From contig MU129171.1 in NCBI GenBank assembly GCA_014904985.1, forward strand, positions 1-64,000: a stretch of DNA of 64,000 nucleotides, given 5' to 3'. The stretch comes from Hydnum rufescens UP504 (lineage: Eukaryota > Basidiomycota > Agaricomycetes > Cantharellales > Hydnaceae). The position numbers and the translations under genes are program-made. The notes below the pieces were generated by a model. The model saw nothing but the letters and a program-made list of their open reading frames with translations. It did no database searches and was not told the origin of the DNA. Shown in pieces: positions 10,234 to 23,107 of this stretch. Numbering within the stretch: position 1 is the first letter of the stretch; the number at the start of each line of letters is the position of its first letter.

Positions 10234-13200
10234 CACGCATCATAACTTCTTTCAAGGTCCATTTCTAGGGCTCACCTCAGTTGCATTTTCACCTGGATGG
10301 TTTAAAGGCTTGCATTGGGCCTCCAGATGAATCACCCCTTACAGTTTGTGGGATGCCAGCTGGGGAGCACACTGCAACTCTTCAAGGGCCATTCTGGATT
10401 CCAGTTTCCTCCAGTGGCATTTTTTCCTGATGGTTTCTAAGCTTGTTGTCAGGATCTAAGAATCATACCTATGCCTTGTGGGATGCATGCAGGCACCCAC
10501 CAATTGGCAACTCTTCACCATCATCTGATAAGGGTTTTCCTTCAGTTGCCATTTCACCTGGTGGGCTACACATTGCATCAGGCTCACATGATTATACCAT
10601 ATGCTTGTGGGATACTGGTATTGGGTGGTGCTCATGCACTCTTTCAAGGGCCATTCTGCATTTTGTTTAGATCAACTTGCATTTTCACCCAATGTTGTGG
10701 CTGCATCAGGCTCACATGATGACACCGAATAATGCCCTTGTGGGATGCTATGTAGCACACACATTTACAACTCTCCATGGCCACCTGGGCCAGTCCACCT
10801 CAGTCACTTTCACAGTTTATGGGGGGCTTGCATCTGGCTCTGGTGATTTGGGACAACTATGCTTGGTTGGGGATCCCATTGTCAAGGTACACATTGGACC
10901 CTACAGCCCATTCCAATCAATTGTCTCAGTGCATTTTCACCAGATGGTTTAAAGGCTTGCATCAGGTTCCTGATATACCTATGTGTGGGTGCATGTCTTG
11001 GTGCACACATTGCAAACTTTCAAGGCCATTCCTTCCTCAGTTATTCTCAGATTGCATCTCACCTGAGGGTGTATAACTTGCCATCTGGCCTCATTTGAAT
11101 GGACTGTTGTCTTGGGGGATGTCCAATATCTGCCACACACATTGCCCACCCTTCAGGCCATTCCTGATATGGTTTATCTCAGTTGCTATTCCACCGATGG
11201 TTATGGCTTGCATAAGGTTCACATGATAATACTGTAATGCTTGTGGATCCATGTACGCACACATTTGCAACTTTCAGCCATTCTGGCTGGTTTAGGTTCA
11301 GTGCATTCCTCACCCAAATGGCTTACCAACGTTGCATCAGGCTCAGATGATATAGAACTGGACCAACTTGTGGAGCTATGTCAAGGTGCACAACATTTGC
11401 AACTCTTCCCAAGGCCATTCCCCATTGGGTTCCTTGGTTGCCTTTTCACCTGATGTTTATGGCTTGTATCATTGCTTTGTGATCAATTGTAAATGCTTGT
11501 GGGAGCCACATCAAGGTGTGGCATTGCAACTCTGAAGTCATTCTTAGCTTGTTCATATGTTTCAATTTTCCTTTGAATGCCCATTACCCTCATCTCCCCA
11601 AACTCCTAGAAACACCTTTGCCATGGGATTTGACATGCCAACCCCCTCAAATTAGTCCTTTCCTCAATTCCCTGGAGGTTTTTACCTCCCTACCTATCAG
11701 CCTCAGTTCCTTTGTGGTCTAGGGTGGGTGGGTTGAATCAGGCACTGGACTCACAGGCCATTCTGTTGCATCATATATCCTAATATCCCCTCCCCATTAT
11801 TGCCCAAAAGACTTGCCAATTCTGCATCAAAGTTCCCATCAAATCAACCCAGAGTTGCAGTTAGATGTGGGATTGGTCCATGTTATAATTGTGGATCTTC
11901 AAGATCATCCATTTGTACAGAGGCTTCAACATGCCAGAAACTTCCTTTATAGATAGTATAATTATTATTTTAACACCCTTTGTGTCTGCTTTGTGTTCCA
12001 AGAAACCAATATGTCATCATGCTCTCACTGGTAGAGATATTCTTTTCAATATAATGGAATACAGACCTTTATTACAAGACAAAAAGGGACAACAGAAAAA
12101 CAGAGCACTTCTGATTCCCTACTTTACTATTCTATCTGCATGAACCATTGGCATGCCATAACTTTTTTTTCTGGCACTGTGGTCTGATGAATTTTTTCTC
12201 AGATGAACTCCTGTGGGATGTGGTGGGCTGAACCCATGAATCTGGCTTCCTGAAGATAAAGCCATAGTGGGAATCATGAAGGCAACAGACAACCCTTAGC
12301 ATATTAGGGTGCCTTTCCTTTTCATGGTGTTCCATCCCCTGAATAAGGTCTCCTCTGAATCAACATTTAGATGTTAATTTGGGCACATGCCCCATCACAA
12401 CCCTTCCAACAAGCCCTATTCTACTGAAATTGTAGCCATGGCATTTCCTCAAGATGGCCCACCCTCATCCTGCCAAATTATGTAATTACAGAGGGCTTTG
12501 CCATGGGATTTGACTTCCCTTATCCTCCTCAATTGTTTGCTTCAATTATGAAACTTACCCCCCACTATAGACTTAGTCAAATTGTTGTGGTCTGGGAGTG
12601 GTGACTGGTCCAGAGCACTGATTTCCCATGCCAATCATTTAAAAGGAGGCCTCCATTCATACTCAACAAGGGTCTCCAGCAATTGCCAGAAATCAATACA
12701 TTGATGGGTAGGGTTAGGGTTTAGGTGCCTCAAATTTCAGGAACCCATACCAACTTTGATCTAGCTTTCCTAGGCTCTGGCTATGATGGTGAGCCTATGA
12801 TTCCATTGAGTAAACTTATTCCTATCTAAGCTAAGCCTGATTCCTTTCCTTAGTCCATCATTAGTGTTCGGAACATGGTGACCCCAATAACTTTTATTGG
12901 GCCCATGCTGCTGCATGCCAAATTCAGCCCTTCTGGTAGCATCCATAAATCATATGATGGGTAAAAAATCTACGGGTGAATGAGGAGGGGTGAATTTGTA
13001 GGGTGCAACAACTCACCGGACACATTGAAACAATAGGAACTTGGATTCTGGAGCACTACCCACATTCTGCTCCAGCCCTCCCATCTGAAATTTGAGACTC
13101 CAGTAATACATGCCTTGGTGTATCCCAATTGTTTTCAATGAAATTGCATTCACATGAAATGAGGTAAAGGAATGACTGCATGGCATTGATTTTTGAACAC

Positions 13201-15050
13201 TGTCATCAATATGCTTGCCCCCAAAAAAGGCAATAACAGAGATTGCCATTTGCACAGCAAAGATCAATTTCTTTTAGGAAGTGCTCAAATCCAGCGCCCA
13301 AATCAAAGATGCCTAAAAAGTGATTCCCTGAAGCTTTTCTCATGATCACATTTCTTTTTATCTCCTCCTTGTTGAAAAATCATATATGTTTATCAATTTT
13401 TTCTCAATGTTAACGACTTGGCCCCCTTCATTATATAGTAATGATGGCAATAATGGCAATAATGGATGAAAAATGGCAATAACTTGATACAAAACACGCC
13501 CATGAAGTGAGCCTGGAATGACCCAAGGCAGGAAGCAATGGGTAAATGGGCTAAAAACCTATGAAAACAAGATCCTGCAGGATTCTGGACAAGCAAGACA
13601 TCATTATGCCATCTCTCCCATGTGTTTCCACGAAGAATTTATACAACAAAGCCATTTTAATGCCAAATTATGGTAATTACATAATTGGTTTTTCTGACAA
13701 TTTCTAAGGAATTTTCAATTCCCCTTTTTCACCGAGATTAGTGATGGGATTCATCTCCATCTCCAGCCAGTCTAATTGTAAAAAAGTGATGTGTTGTTGA
13801 GGAGTAGGGAGGGTGAGGGTGACAGGTAGGTGCCCGGAGACTTGATATGAGTAATGAATGAGCCCTACTTAACATATTCGCTATATTCCCTCCCCATTGT
13901 ATTCCTGAAAACTCCGGGCTCTACTCCCCAGAATCCAACTGCCCCATCAATTCCAACTTGCCTGTTTGGATGGTGGGTGGCATGTTTGTAATTTAGATCC
14001 TCAAAGATCCATCCCTTTGTTACATAGACTCATGATGGCATCCATAGATGGTATTGTATATGTAGGATTTTTTTAGCCTGGTAATGACCTGAGGACTTGA
14101 ACAATTTGCATCAAAGAAACCAAGGTATCCGTCTACGACTATTGAGCTATCCTTTCGATACAGACAAGTCCAGGAGCTCTGAATCTGCTAGGCCGGGGGA
14201 GACACGTTCCACATTACCTACCTTGATGTTCTGTCTGCATTAACAATGTCAGTCCGGGTCCTTTCTTAGTGTTATTCCTTTTCTCAAGGACAAAGATCAC
14301 CTACGAGGGTGTCGCAAGCCGAAACCATGAATTCGGCATGAGACAGAGGGATTCATGAACATAGGATTGATACGCACGGATATACATTAAGTCAAAGCTT
14401 GCGAGTGCATTGAACCCCCATAACTGAGAATAATTCAGCAGTCAAGATATTTAGGTCATTTAGTTTTATCACGTACAGCATCGAGAGCACACCGCAGCTC
14501 TGTATCTGGCCAGGAATCCTCGGTTTGGAGGGATTCAAGGATGCTCTTTCCGAATACGATCCCCCGGGCGATGGATCTTTGGGTGTCCACGTCAGAAGAT
14601 TCATTGGCGGGATGACGTCGCAAATGAGAATGGCACCTTTCCAGTCAGAAAGCAATCGAGCGAGACCAGTACTAGCTGCGATGGACATGAACGAGATTCC
14701 AACATGTTGATGCTGCTCAGCACGCCCGCATCCATGAGAGGAGGCGGGGAAGACCTCTGTGGGAACGGAGGCTTCTTCTTGAATATCGACGGCAGCAGTG
14801 GCTTCGACCGAAAGCAGAAGATTCTCTCACCGAGGAGCCTGGGGTCATAATAGGCAACGTCTTTGGGAATGAGAGGCGTAAATGAGATCTCTCCAACCTT
14901 TTTCCCCAGGAAGACCAATGTTGTGGATAGGCTGGTGCCCTGAAAGAGGGAAGTTATGATTGCATTGGAAACAGAGTCCATTCGGGGGGAGATCACGTTC
15001 TCACCGCTTTGGGGTTCATCCGGCTTCTTGATCAGCGTTAGGAGAAAGGA
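10234..15050 (+). other. Error-rich duplicate of 4303-9082, probable assembly artefact
   Basis: This tract follows 4303-9082 collinearly: NWD1 WD repeats 3-13, its 3' flank, the split WD-tail relic with transposon, and the 3' half of the partner gene. The differences are almost all one-base insertions or deletions, often in homopolymers, every 10-20 bp at first and sparser towards 15050. Substitutions are rare. It even shares the private 5-bp deletion and sequence variants of NWD1. This is the pattern of an uncorrected single-molecule read, not of evolved divergence. No genes should be called here. The junctions at 10233/10234 and near 15050 fall exactly where NWD2 exons 1-2 should be. Confidence 0.85.
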
Positions 15051-18000
15051 AGTTGAGCAAGTGAGTACCGACGCTTTGATTGATAATATGTGTGCCACTA
15101 ATATATGCGTCGTCCAATTAGAGATTTGGAGCATATTGCCTCCAGTGTCCAGTTAAAATCTTCCGCAGGCGGTGTACGTCGCTTCTTGGAACGAAAGAAA
15201 GATGAACACGATCTAGCTACTTTTTCCCAAAACGTCAAGGCGGCTCTCGACCGTTTTCAGGTCTGTTTGTCCACAATATTTGTGCCCCTCCATCCTCCTG
15301 ACTGGCGTGGACGATCCAGCTTAGTCAAACACTCCGTCAAGAGCAAGAATTGTTTCTCGAAAGTAAGATTCCTTCCACTCCTCACTGTTCGTTCGCTAAG
15401 ACCAGCTTCCACAGAACGATCTGCGGCCGTCATGTCTCTCCCTCGTGCTAATTCTGCGGCCTACGATTCCGGCCGCGAGGATGCCCCCTCGTCATGCCTC
15501 AAAGGCACTCGTGTTTCAATCCTGACAGAGATCATGTCATGGTTCGAGAACATGGAGAGCAGCACGCCGCCTGTGTACTGGCTCGTTGGACTGGCCGGAA
15601 TCGGCAAGTCGACGATTGCGAAAACGGTGGCCGAACGAGCCGAGGAGAATGGCATGTTAGGGGCGAGTTTCTTCTTTTCCCGAAGCGACGCGCCTTTGCG
15701 CGATCCAAACCTCGTCTTCCCGACGCTTGCATTCCAACTCGCACAATCGGATAACGAGTTCAAAAATGTCATCGGGGAGGCGATTCAACAGGACGCGACG
15801 TTGGGCCATAAGAAGCCACTGGCCCAATTTGAGGGATTGATCTTGAAGCCCCTTGGTCAACTCGACTCAACCCGACAGATGACACTTATCGTGCTTGACG
15901 CACTCGACGAGTGCAAAGAACAGGGGGCTGCCACAATTTTACAACTACTACTGTCTCACGCCTCACGACTGCCCTTCCTTCGTATCTTAATTACCAGTCG
16001 TCCGGAGCCACACATCTCGTCGGTCTTCACTGAGGCCAAAAACCTCGCAAAGAGAGTTCTTCACGATATTGAAGCCTCTGTGATCGGAGGAAGACCTCCG
16101 GCTTTACATACGGTCTGAATTGGGGGGGCATTTCAAAGAATCTCGAGCTTGGCAGCATTCTGGTTTGGACGGAGGGAGAAATTGAATCTCTGGTTGAGAA
16201 ATCAGGGAAATTGTTCATTTATGCAGCCACATCCATCCGATTCATTGGTGACGCTCGTGTTCGAGATCCTCGTGGTCATCTACAGCTTATACTGGGATGG
16301 CACAGCTCAGCAAGGAATCGGAGGCAACACCCTACTCGCAGCTGGACAGCTTATACGTTGGAGTCCTTCGGAACTCACTCTCGGACTCTAACAGGAAAGC
16401 AATTGTGAAGCGGTTTCAAACGGTGGTGGGCAGTATCGTGTTGCTTCGGCAACCTCTCCCTCTCGGCTCGTTGGCACAATTTGTGCAGTGTACACTGGAC
16501 GACGTTCACACCGCTCTCCGTCACCTTCGTTCTGTGATCATCCCTCCATCCATTCCGGAAGAGGCCCCTCGTATTTATCACCCCTCATTTCGCGACTTCA
16601 TTACTGATCCTTCACGATGCTCTATCCCCGACTTTGTCATTGTTGCTGTACCAGATCAAGAGCTACGGCATGCGTTGCGATGCCTCGAGCTTATGGCAAC
16701 CTTCTTGAGGCAGGACGTCGCAGGGATCTCAGATGTGTCGCTTTTGAACAGCGAGGTGAAGGGATTGGAGGAGAAAGTGAGAGATGCACTATCTGCAGAG
16801 GTGCAGTACGCATGCAGGTATTGGGGATCACATCTGTCGTGTGTGGAATTGGGGGGAGAAGCGAATGGTGGGGGCGTTGAAAGGATTTTCGATGCGGCTA
16901 ATTTTGATGTGGATCGAAGCAATGAGCCTGATTGGGAGTCTCACTAGTGCTGTGGCCCTGATAGAAGAGGCGCACCGATGGGCGGTAAGTGTATTCACTA
17001 TTGGCCGTCGGATCAGCAATTGATTGAAGAGTGATTCTGATGACAGAAGAAATCGCAGTGCGAGGCAATGGTGATTGCTTTGTTGGCCGATGCACGGCGA
17101 TTCCTTCTCGCTCACCGTGAACTGATACGGGGGAGTGCGCTGCAGGTGTATCATTCTGCCTTGGCCTTCACACCATATGACACTGCCTTATACAAGACAT
17201 ATTCAAAAGATGTACAGAGTTGCATCAGAGTGCTGCAGGGTGTGGAGGCACAATGGCCGCAGAGTTTGAGCACATTGGTTGGCCATTCTGGTGTGGTTAA
17301 TTCAGTTGCTTTTTCACCAGATGGTCTATGGCTTGCATCAGGCTCAGATGACTGTACCCTGTGCTTGTGGGATGCTATGTCAGGAGAGCAGATTGCAACT
17401 CTTGAGGCCCATTCTAATTCAGTTGAATCAGTAGCATTTTCACCCAATGGTTCATGGCTTGCATCAGGTTCATGGGATGACACCCTATGCTTGTGGGATG
17501 CCAAGTTGGGCAAATGCATTGTAACCCTTAGAGGTCATTCTAAGGGCATTACTCAGTTGCATTTTCACCTGATGGTTCAAGGCTTGCATCAGGCTCATGG
17601 GATGACACCCTATGCTTGTGGGATGCCATGTCTGGCATTCACATTGCAACTCTTCATGGGCATTTTGGTGTAGTTAGCTCAGTTGCATTTTCACCTGATG
17701 GTGTATGGCTTGCATCAGGCTCATGGGATGCTACCCTATGCTTGTGGGATGCCATATCTGGAAAGGCCATTGGAACTCTTCACAGTCATTCTGATCAGGT
17801 TTTCTCAGTTGCATTTTCACCTGATGGTCTACACCTTGCATCAGGCTCAAAGGATCATACCATATGCTTGTGGGACACTGTATTGGGTGTGCACATTGCA
17901 ACTCTTCAAGGTCATTCTGGTACAGTACGTTCAGTTGCATTTTCACCCAATGGTTCATGGCTTGCATCAGGCTCACATGATGAAACCATATGCTTGTGGG

Positions 18001-19190
18001 ATGCCATGTCAGGCACACACATTGCAACTCTCCATGGCCACTCTCATTCAGTCACCTCAGTCACATTTTCACCAGACAGTTTATGGCTTGCATCTGGCTC
18101 TGTTGATCAGACACTATGCTTGTGGGATCCCATGTTAGGTACACCCATTACCACCCCTCATGGCCATTCCAATTCAGTTCTCTCAGTTGGATTTTCACCT
18201 GATGGTTTATTGCTTGTATCAGGCTCACGTGATAAGACCCTATGCTTGTGGGATGTCATGTCTGGTGCACACATTGCAACTCTTCAGGGCCATCATGGCT
18301 CAGTTACCTCTGTTACATTCTCACCTGATAGTGTACAGCTTGCTTCTGGCTCAAGTGATCATACTGTATGCTTGTGGGATGTTGTGTCTGCCACACACAT
18401 TGGCACCCTTCAGGGCCATTCTGATGAGGTTACCTCAGTTGCATTTTCACCTGATGGTTTACAACTTGGGTCAGGCTCAAGAGATAATACTGTATGCTTG
18501 TGGGATCTCATGTTGGGTGCACACATTGCAACTTCTGGCCATTCCAGTGACCAGGATCTTGACCAGGTTCACTCAGTTGCATTCTCACCTAATGGTTTAC
18601 TGCTTGCATCAGGCTCCTGGGATTCTTCTGTATACTTGTTGGATGCTATGTCAGGTGCACAGATTACAACTCTTCATGGCCATTCTGATGGGGTTACCTT
18701 GGTTGCCTTTTCACCTGATGGTTTATGGCTTGCATCAGGCTCATTTGATCATACTGTATGCTTGTGGGATGCCATGTCAAGGGTGTGCATTGCTACTCTT
18801 GAAGTTGATTATAGGGATGTTTTAGATATTGCATTTTCCCTTGATGGTCATACCCTCATCTCCCAAACTCCTACAAATACCTTTGCATGGGATTTGACAT
18901 CCCAACCCCCTCAATTAGTCTCCTCCTCAATTCTGGAGGCCTTGCCTCCCACTATCAGCCTCAGTTCTCTCATGTGGTCTAGGGTGGGTGGGTGGATCCA
19001 GGCACTGGACTCACAGGGCCATCCTGTTGCCCATGTATGCTATATCCCTCCCCATTATCGCCCAAAGACTGCACTTCAGGCATCAAGTCTGCTCAGTCAA
19101 CCCAGAGTTGCAGTTGGATGTGGGGATGGTCATGTCATAATTGTGGATCCTCAAGATCATCCATTTGTACAGAGGCTTGAACATGTATAA
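15051..19190 (+). pseudogene. NWD2: NACHT-WD40 NLR-like gene, 5' end missing and frameshifted
   Basis: Homology to NWD4 resumes at the last bases of exon 2, followed by the GTGAGT intron 2 (about 15061-15119). The NACHT part is the best preserved after NWD4: P-loop GLAGIGKSTIAKT near 15590-15620, Walker B LIVLDALDEC near 15890, and ITSRPEPHI near 16000. No CGA-to-TGA stops were seen. Instead there are G insertions near 16085, 16120, 16295 and 16850 and a one-base deletion near 17550 in WD repeat 3. These may be true mutations or residual sequencing errors next to the artefact tract. The WD part encodes 13 repeats and the conserved tail (PTISLSSLMW, HVCYIPPHY, VGCGDGHVIIVDPQDHPF) and ends at 19190. 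If the indels are errors and the missing exons exist, this could be a functional gene. Confidence 0.82.
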
Positions 19191-19231
19191 CCCCTTCATG
19201 AATGGTATTTCATTACTTTGAACACCCTTTG

Positions 19232-21365
19232 TGTAATATAGAGCCCCAACTCTTTAAGTATATACTTGTTGCATCCCATTTGTACCTTACATAATAGTGT
19301 GGCTGCAAGGGTTCTAAGTCCCAGGGGCACTGGAATCAAAGCACTCTTTTGCCCAGACTTTGTAGCTCCCACTCAAACCATGAAATCAACGTAGCCACAC
19401 AGCAACTACGTGACCAAGTCGCATAACAAATCAACTGCATCAAGACCTGCAATCTGTTGCCATAGAGCATGGGGCAGAGACAGATAAAGGGAGTTGCATA
19501 TGAGCATGACTCAGTTAGGTAAGTACACTCCTCTAGTGTACCCGCTAACTACCCTTTTCCCCCCATAGATAGTAGCTGAGCCCTTTGGCCAGCTACTACC
19601 ATCTTCCCTTACCCATTCCCCCCTCTCCTCTCGCTTCTCCCCCATCTGAAGTGAAGCCAGTGCTTAGCTTCGTTTGTGGCCCTCCTGCTCGAAGCCAGTG
19701 CTTAGAGTGGTTGGATTGCCTTCCTCCTTCTGTTCACAGGTCCCTCGAATCTGCCTCGTCTAACAACAACAAATACCGTTATAGAAGAAGGATTGGGAGC
19801 TCTGATGACTGTCAAATCAAACTCTGGTTCAGCCAGTGTGTAGATGGGAGACTGTATTTCTGTTTTTATTCAATGGGCTGGTTCGCTCTGATGGTTGATC
19901 ACTCTCTAACAAGTTAGGTATGGTATTCAGTGGAGGATAAGATTGTGGTATGGACTAGCTATAGTCAATGATATATCGTGGGATGCTTGTGAAAGGCTTA
20001 TATGTGTTGTGTTGAACTGTTTACTGCTATTTGTGGGTACCTATTTGTGTCCTCCTGGTCAAAATGTGGATTCTAAAGAGGGCTCTAGATTAGTTTAAGC
20101 TTGATTTAGTATGTCAATGTGTTTCTCTCTTCTTCTGACTTAACTTTGTTTTCACTCACCTTTCCTTGGATGTCCAGCAACTCTAACCTTAGGTCCTGCA
20201 ACTATCCTTGGCTCAGTATTTCGCATAGTGGGCTTTCAGTGACTTAGTCTTAACAACCTTGTATATGACTTAGCTCCAGATGGCTTTCAGATCAGTACTC
20301 TCTTCAGATGCAAGCAGATTTGTAGACAGTAGTGTATTCCAGTAGTGAGAAGATGATGGGGGGATACAGGAAAATCTACCAGCTTTTATACCTTTCTGAA
20401 GGTGGCTGTGTTTTAAAGAATATGACTCACTCCTAGGTGAGTCATATGTGAGAACAATAGGGTTGTCAAGGAGGGTGAGTCATTCATAAAGTGGTTGCAT
20501 GATAGGTGAGTCATTCATAAACAGAACAAAAGGGTTGCTAAGAAGGTGTTATCTTTCATAAAGTGGTTGCAAGGAGGGCAAGTCATTCATAAACAGAACA
20601 AAAGGGTAGTCAAGGGAGTGTTATCTTTCTTATCAGTGAGGTTCTAGAAGTTATTTGTGGCAATGGGAGATGAAATCAAAGGATATTTCCAAGTTCTTGG
20701 AGATTAATTTGTTTGTAGTCCAGTGGTTAAGATGTTTTTGTTGCTGGTTGATAATGGGGACAAGTGCATGGGATGGATTGGATGCAGAAACAACAGTTTC
20801 CATCCGTAATAGACATATTCTATGGTTATCATTCGATGGCATAATAATACAACATCAGATAGGATAGATACAGCAAATATAGAGATAAAAACATAGAACA
20901 AAGAAACAAATATATTTAACAAGAGTAATAATAGATTCAATTTTGTATATGTAGTATCAGAAACAATAATATAAGACAATAGACACATACAAAAAGAACA
21001 GATATAAAATACAAATATATATAACAGGCACGGTTAGAAATAACCATATAGAGACAGAGCAGAAATTCGTTATGAATAACAATAAAACAGTAATAAGACA
21101 GAAAAACACACATAAATCACTTGAGGATAATCAAATATAAAGATACGGTGTTCCGGTATTTAAGGACAAAAAACAACATACAACAGATCAAAACATGACG
21201 GAGTTATAGAACGAATTTGATTTCTGCGTGTAGCCGTAATTGATTTCGTAATAGGTCACATGATCATTCCAATGGCTGGGATCAATGGATATTCACATTT
21301 TCTGATACTGGATGTTTTTATCTTCCACACTGTGGTCCCTCGAAGTTGAGGACCACATTATTACA
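19232..21365 (+). repeat. 5' LTR of element B, interrupted
   Basis: The stretch 19232 to about 19790 matches the 3' LTR 40376-40954. The last roughly 35 bp (TCCCTCGAAGTTGAGG... to ATTACA at 21365) resume after a 1.5-kb insertion. Next to the LTR end is TTGGTTCCCTCTAGCC, a candidate primer binding site, since TGGTTCCC would pair with a tRNA 3' end in GGGAACCA. The same bases follow the element A LTR. Confidence 0.8.
19790..21330. other. Unidentified insertion inside the 5' LTR of element B
   Basis: No coding region recognised. A set of imperfect direct repeats lies at 20430-20630 (GAGTCATTCATAAA..., AACAGAACAAAAGGGT, TTATCTTTCATAAAGTGG). A very AT-rich stretch lies at 20860-21130. No clear inverted ends or target duplication could be seen at the junctions, so the element class is open. 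Confidence 0.5.
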
Positions 21366-21459
21366 TTGGTTCCCTCTAGCCGACAAGGCAGTCGAACCAA
21401 CCAACCCTCTGCCATCACCAGACTCCCTGTCCCACTTGCTCCAATCCACGCCATGCAAT

Positions 21460-22440
21460 ATGAGTAAACAGGGTCAACCTTTGAAACCCAACGCTAATGA
21501 TGTGATCCCGCACCATGTCCCATTGTTGCAACATGACAACGTTCTGTATCACCCTGCAATGCATGAATGTATTGCCATTCCCCCACATCTCTGTTCTCTA
21601 GAACACTATCTCGAAATCACATGTAGATTGGATGAGCCAGTAGGCGACTATATGGACCTTTCTCTGTGGCCCCCATCACCACATACCAATTCTTGATGGT
21701 ATGGATGAAATTTGCTCCAGCGCAGTACCACACTGCCTATTTTCTGTTTGATGAAGAACAACAGAGATGGTTCATGGACAGGGAACTCATTATCATGATC
21801 CAGATAGCCCTGGAGAGGCTGCAGCATGTCATTACGGATGTCATAGGGATAGTGGGGGAGGAGCCACATCGCTTTGTAATAGATTGTGACTCCAAATTAA
21901 CAGAGCAATTGTGGATGTCCGATCAGCTCAAGGAGCTCATGATGGCTGATAGGCTGTTAAAATTGTGAGTCAACTTAACATTTGAGAGACTCGCCAAGCT
22001 CAGAAAGCTGCACCAGGGGGAAACTTTGTCAACTCCTATGGCTACAGAGGACTCCCTTCCCCCTACACCTGAATTGAAGGACCGTCTGCACAAAGCATGG
22101 CTTGATCCACATCTCCCTACCAAGAATGTGGCTCATTGGGCCCTCACTGTGGGATGGGAAGCAATTGAAGCCAATCTCAATGGCACTTGCCCTATCAACC
22201 AGGCCATGAGGTATCCCTTCTCAGGCAGCCAAGCCCTGAAGTACACGTACTATGACATTAGGCTGGAAGATGCCCTCGGAGTCCAACCTCTCCCCTGCAT
22301 AAACACAGATCCCCATGGCTTGGGGCTATTTCTCCCCCCAGATGAATTCCAGGAGCCCAGTGGAGATGCAAATCGTGACTTTTTGTGAAGTCCAAGAGCA
22401 GGTGCTGGCTCAATAATAGATTTGCCCACCTGGCCTGCAC
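21460..22440 (+). pseudogene. ORF1 of element B, first part
   Basis: Starts MSKQGQPL at 21460. Segments such as HDNVLYHPAMHECIAIPPHL and TYQFLMVWMKFAPAQY follow in two frames. The same protein is encoded by element A at 23108-24262, with matching segments at every point. I do not recognise a domain. By position it is an ORF upstream of Gag CA. It is broken by a frameshift near 21680, several TGA codons, and insertion of element A at 22441. The protein continues at 30883. Confidence 0.6.
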
Positions 22441-23011
22441 TGTAATATTGCATTACTTTATCTACCATCTGTACTCCATGTATATTACGTAAGAGCATGG
22501 CTGCTGAGGATTCTAAGTCCCCACAGCAGTGGAATCAAATTTACCTTTTTGCCTGGACCTTGCAGCTCACGCTCGAACTGTGAAACCGACACAGCCATGC
22601 CTCGACCCCATGACCAAGTCACATAACATCTATAACGCATCAAGACACACGATCCGTTGCCATAGAGCATGGGGCAGAGATGGATAAGGAGAGTCGTGTA
22701 TGAGCATGACTCTACTAGGTGAGTGCCATCTTTTAGGATCTAAACTAACCTGCCTCTTCATCCCTAGATAGTAACTGAGCCCCTTGGCCAGTTACTACCA
22801 CCTCCCATTCTCCAATCCCCTCCTCTCCTCTCATTTCTCCCACACCCAAAGTGAAGCCAGTGCCTAGCTTCGTTCGTGGTCCTCCTGTTCGAAGCCAGTG
22901 CTTAGAATGGTTGGAGTATCCCTTCTCTTCTATTCACAGATACACCAAATCCGCCTTGTCTAACAACAACAAATATCGCAGCTCCTCAAAGTTGAGAGCT
23001 GCATTATTACA
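22441..23011 (+). repeat. 5' LTR of element A
   Basis: 571 bp, TGTAATATTG to ATTACA, closely similar to 30316-30882 throughout. Followed by the putative primer binding site TTGGTTCCCTCTAGCC. Confidence 0.88.
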
Positions 23012-23107
23012 TTGGTTCCCTCTAGCCAACAAGGTGGTCGAACCAATTTCACCCACAACATCCCACAACTCCCAGTTAACTCTCTGTCTCCCCCCTTATC
23101 TCTTGAA

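Noticed and set aside
10234..15050. A fifth, degenerate NWD copy
   Set aside because: The differences from 4303-9082 are almost only single-base indels and private NWD1 variants are shared, which points to raw read error rather than an independent gene copy.
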